Assembly: GCA_002493515.1 (NCBI GenBank)
Contig: DKYZ01000094.1
Location: 17,649-26,947, forward strand
Length of the DNA stretch: 9,299 nucleotides
Direction of reading: 5' to 3'
Source of the DNA: Porphyromonadaceae bacterium UBA7087
Lineage (GTDB): Bacteria > Bacteroidota > Bacteroidia > Bacteroidales > Muribaculaceae
Shown in pieces: positions 7,673 to 9,299 of this stretch (position 1 is its first letter; each line of letters starts with the position of its first letter). The notes beneath the pieces are model-generated. The model did not search any database, was not told the origin of the DNA, and worked only from the letters and a program-made list of their open reading frames with translations. Both the position numbers and the translations under genes were made by a program.

Positions 7673-7867
7673 TTATTTGTTGCGTGCCAGAAACTGATGG
7701 AAGATGCTGTGGCCTGATATTACGTTCTTTCTTTCCTCGATATCCTTCTTGAGACGGGATGTCTCCTGAGGATTGTCAAACTCATGGCTGTTGAATAGAC
7801 GGTGGATCCCGAGAAGCAACATTATCATACCCACCAGAATACCTCCTACGGCTAATAACTGTAACAT
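7673..7867 (-). CDS. Small single-span membrane protein, function unknown
   Basis: A 64-residue reading frame starting at ATG (complement of 7865-7867) and ending in TAA. Residues ~4-23 (LLAVGGILVGMIMLLLGIHR) form one clear hydrophobic span with no charge before it; the remainder is polar and charged, with Lys/Arg-rich SRLKKDIEERKN. The positive-inside rule would put the N-terminus outside and the tail in the cytoplasm (inference). There is no cysteine and no lipobox, and no cleavable-signal pattern, so it is probably an anchored protein. I do not recognise the family. It runs toward comEC, with only 8 bp between the two stop codons, and no clear hairpin terminator lies in that gap. It is divergent from the LRR gene and shares the 191-bp AT-rich intergenic region with it. 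The coherent hydrophobic-then-charged layout and lack of any competing gene favour a real gene. Confidence 0.66.
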   Translation of the reverse strand: MLQLLAVGGILVGMIMLLLGIHRLFNSHEFDNPQETSRLKKDIEERKNVISGHSIFHQFLARNK

Positions 7868-7930
7868 ATTTATATCTAAATTAAGGTATATGGGGTAAAA
7901 ATCTCTTATATTTATACAACAATCCTTATA

Positions 7931-7980
7931 GCTGAAAATATTTTAAGGAAAATGTTAAAATCACGGCTATTATTTTCAGC
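7931..7980. repeat. Perfect 10-bp inverted repeat with 30-bp spacer in a divergent intergenic region
   Basis: GCTGAAAATA at 7931-7940 is the exact reverse complement of TATTTTCAGC at 7971-7980. It sits 64 bp above the start of the minus-strand membrane gene and 78 bp above the LRR start. The spacer is AT-rich and includes one copy of a 10-bp direct repeat. There is no T tract immediately after the right arm, so it does not look like an intrinsic terminator in either direction. A regulator site or cruciform is possible (inference). Confidence 0.7.
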
Positions 7981-7990
7981 AAATGTTAAA
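7950..7990. repeat. Direct repeat AAATGTTAAA, two copies 31 bp apart
   Basis: AAATGTTAAA occurs at 7950-7959 and again at 7981-7990. The start-to-start distance of 31 bp is close to three helical turns, so the copies lie on about the same DNA face. The copies alternate with the arms of the inverted repeat at 7931-7980. AT-rich words recur by chance in such DNA, so the functional reading is tentative. Confidence 0.55.
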
Positions 7991-8058
7991 CTATATTTTG
8001 GCTTGGGCGTTTTATTTATAGATAAAATATAAAGAAAACATCTTAAAATTATCGAGTT
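7991..8058 (+). promoter_or_regulatory. Possible promoter and A/T-rich 5' leader of the LRR gene
   Basis: TATATTTTG at 7992-8000 approximates the Bacteroidota -7 element TAnnTTTG with one base out of register, and TTTTC about 20 bp upstream is a weak -33 match. A start near 8007 would leave a leader of ~50 nt that is almost entirely A and T, with an A-rich stretch before the ATG and no Shine-Dalgarno sequence. Such leaders favour initiation in Bacteroidota. This is an inspection match only. Confidence 0.3.
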
Positions 8059-9126
8059 ATGAAAAGAACAACGCTTTTTCTGGCTGCCCTGATGGCCATC
8101 ACATGTGGTTGGAGCCAGAATCTCTCAAAAAGTGAGGCCAAGAGTCTTCAGGCTTTCGCAACACAGGCTTCTGCCAAAGGCGGCGACAATGGGTCGGCTC
8201 TCGGTTTCACAGGCGGTAGTTTCGCCAATTTCCCAGGCATCACAGTCTCTGCCGACGGCCATGTGACCGAGATTGACTGGCGCAACAAGGATCTCGCCGG
8301 AAATCTCGACCTCTCTAAATTCCCCGCTCTCCAGAAGGTGAACGTTTCCGGAAACAAAATCGTGACACTTACGCTTTCTGCCAACCCCCAGCTCGTGGAG
8401 GTAAACGCAGGACACAACCGTATCACCGACGTGACATTGACGGATTGTCCGCAGCTTCAGACACTGCGTCTCAACCGAAACCGTCTTGCCGAGATTGATT
8501 TCTCGGGAATACCATTGCTGACTAAGCTCAACATCGCCGCCAACCAGATGGTGGATCTCGATGTCTCGAACGCTGTCAACCTGAAGTATCTCAACTGCAT
8601 GAGCAATCGCCTCGAGAATCTGACGATAGCGGGTTGCCAGAGTCTTAAGACTGTCTACGCCGGCTATAACGACCTCTCCCAGATACAGCTGAGCGGTCTG
8701 GCAGCGCTCCAGAACCTCAATATCACAGGCAACAAGATCCAGAAGCTTTATGTGCAGGATCTTCCCGCTCTCTGCACTCTGATTGCTGGTGACAACCATA
8801 TGACTGACTTGAGCGTCAGCGGATGCAAGGCCATCAGTGATATCTATGCCCCCTACAATGACCTTGTCAATTTCTCCGTGAGCGACACTCCTGTGCTTGC
8901 CACCGTAAGCCTCGAATGGAATGACTTGACTTTCGTCACTCTTTCCAATCTCACCAATCTCCAGAGAGTCAACCTCCAGAACAACCAGCTCCAGACCCTT
9001 GACGTAAGTTTCGACCCGATGTTGACTTACCTCAACATATCAGACAACTATATGCTGACTGATCTGCGCACGGAGGGCGACACAAACCTCAACCAGATTG
9101 TAGGCGAATGGTCTGACTGGGATTGA
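8059..9126 (+). CDS. Secreted leucine-rich-repeat protein with 21-residue repeats
   Basis: A 355-residue protein. Residues 1-20 (MKRTTLFLAALMAITCGWSQ) look like a Sec signal peptide cut after Gln20; Cys16 is in AITC, not a good lipobox, so I favour secretion over lipidation. After a polar linker (21-~60) and a capping strand (~61-82), residues 83-335 hold 12 tandem leucine-rich repeats: eleven of exactly 21 residues and the twelfth of 22, followed by a partial unit ending EWSDWD. The consensus is roughly LxLSxxPxLxxLNxxxNxLxx, forming a solenoid used for protein or glycan binding. It is not the 23-residue BspA pattern. No enzyme, sortase or type IX sorting domain is visible, so it is probably periplasmic or released. 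It is transcribed alone: a divergent gene on one side and a strong terminator on the other. Codon use resembles groEL. The ligand is unknown. Confidence 0.9.
   Translation: MKRTTLFLAALMAITCGWSQNLSKSEAKSLQAFATQASAKGGDNGSALGFTGGSFANFPGITVSADGHVTEIDWRNKDLAGNLDLSKFPALQKVNVSGNKIVTLTLSANPQLVEVNAGHNRITDVTLTDCPQLQTLRLNRNRLAEIDFSGIPLLTKLNIAANQMVDLDVSNAVNLKYLNCMSNRLENLTIAGCQSLKTVYAGYNDLSQIQLSGLAALQNLNITGNKIQKLYVQDLPALCTLIAGDNHMTDLSVSGCKAISDIYAPYNDLVNFSVSDTPVLATVSLEWNDLTFVTLSNLTNLQRVNLQNNQLQTLDVSFDPMLTYLNISDNYMLTDLRTEGDTNLNQIVGEWSDWD
8305..9063 (+). repeat. Coding tandem array: 12 leucine-rich repeats of ~63 bp
   Basis: This stretch encodes residues 83-335 of the secreted LRR protein. Units begin at residues 83, 104, 125, 146, 167, 188, 209, 230, 251, 272, 293 and 314. 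The conserved Asn of each unit (as in SGNKI, GHNRI, NRNRL, AANQM, SNRL, YNDL, DNHM, NNQL) recurs every 21 residues. Repeats are diverged in DNA sequence, so they are old and unlikely to recombine readily. Confidence 0.88.
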
Positions 9127-9179
9127 TTTCCCCTCACATTCTTTCAGTAACTGAATCTCTAAAGAATCAATATCCGGTT

Positions 9180-9210
9180 GCCGGGGCCTTCGGGCTCCGG
9201 CTCTTTTTTT
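9180..9210 (+). terminator. Rho-independent terminator of the LRR gene
   Basis: GCCGGGGCC pairs with GGCTCCGGC (nine pairs, one G-U wobble) around a TTCG tetraloop, which is exceptionally stable, and is followed by TC and seven T. It lies 53 bp after the LRR stop. A weaker six-pair hairpin, AAAGGG with CCCTTT (9217-9236) and a short T run, follows and might act as a back-up. Confidence 0.95.
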
Positions 9211-9260
9211 CCGCATAAAGGGCCTTTTTCCCCTTTTTATCCATCATTGAATCCTATTTT

Positions 9261-9293
9261 TTTAATCGTTTCACTTTTTTTATGTAAATTTGC
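9261..9293 (+). promoter_or_regulatory. Bacteroidota-type promoter for a gene beyond the right edge
   Basis: TAAATTTGC at 9285-9293 is an exact match to the -7 consensus TAnnTTTG. TTTA at 9261-9264, 20 bp upstream, matches three of four bases of the -33 TTTG box. Transcription would begin near 9299, at the very end of the window. The final ATG (9297-9299) falls at the expected start point, so it would be an initiation codon only for a leaderless message; the gene itself cannot be seen. Confidence 0.55.
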
Positions 9294-9299
9294 AATATG

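Noticed and set aside
8101..8110. Lipoprotein signal (Cys16) in the LRR protein
   Set aside because: The residues before Cys are A-I-T rather than a lipobox such as L-A/S-G/A, and a normal signal-peptidase site at WSQ-N fits.
8125..8799. 224-residue open frame antisense to the LRR gene
   Set aside because: The forward frame has a signal peptide and exact 21-residue repeats; the antisense frame mirrors its codon bias and shows no recognisable domain.

Overview
The window looks like chromosomal core DNA from a Bacteroidota bacterium, most likely order Bacteroidales (a Muribaculaceae-like gut commensal is my best guess; that rank is inference). The reasons are the character of the GroEL and ABC-F proteins, start sites mostly without a Shine-Dalgarno sequence, a promoter-like element of the Bacteroidota -7 type (TAnnTTTG) at the right edge, a ComEC without the usual metallo-beta-lactamase end, and moderate G+C with AT-rich intergenic DNA. 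I see no insertion sequence, phage gene, CRISPR array, tRNA or rRNA.

Layout: (1) 1-813 is the 3' half of groEL, closed by a strong intrinsic terminator at 844-873. (2) 988-7664 is a tight four-gene co-directional cluster: a YheS-like ABC-F ATPase starting at GTG, an M13 (neprilysin/PepO-type) zinc endopeptidase, shikimate dehydrogenase (aroE) and the DNA-uptake channel protein ComEC. Gaps are 6 bp and 6 bp, followed by a 49-bp overlap, so the four genes probably form one transcript. (3) 7673-7867 on the minus strand is a 64-residue single-span membrane protein of unknown function, ending 8 bp from the comEC stop. (4) 7868-8058 is an AT-rich divergent intergenic region with an interleaved inverted and direct repeat. 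(5) 8059-9126 encodes a secreted leucine-rich-repeat protein with regular 21-residue repeats, closed by a textbook terminator with a TTCG loop at 9180-9210. (6) The last ~90 bp hold a promoter-like element for a gene beyond the window.

The genes do not form one obvious pathway: protein folding, ribosome-associated ATPase, peptide breakdown, aromatic amino acid synthesis and DNA transport sit side by side as is common in Bacteroidota housekeeping operons. The parts most worth a second look are the LRR protein (63-residue higher-order periodicity, highly-expressed-type codon use, structured upstream region), the M13 peptidase with no visible export signal, and the ComEC C-terminal domain. I do not see convincing evidence of a new multi-gene system.
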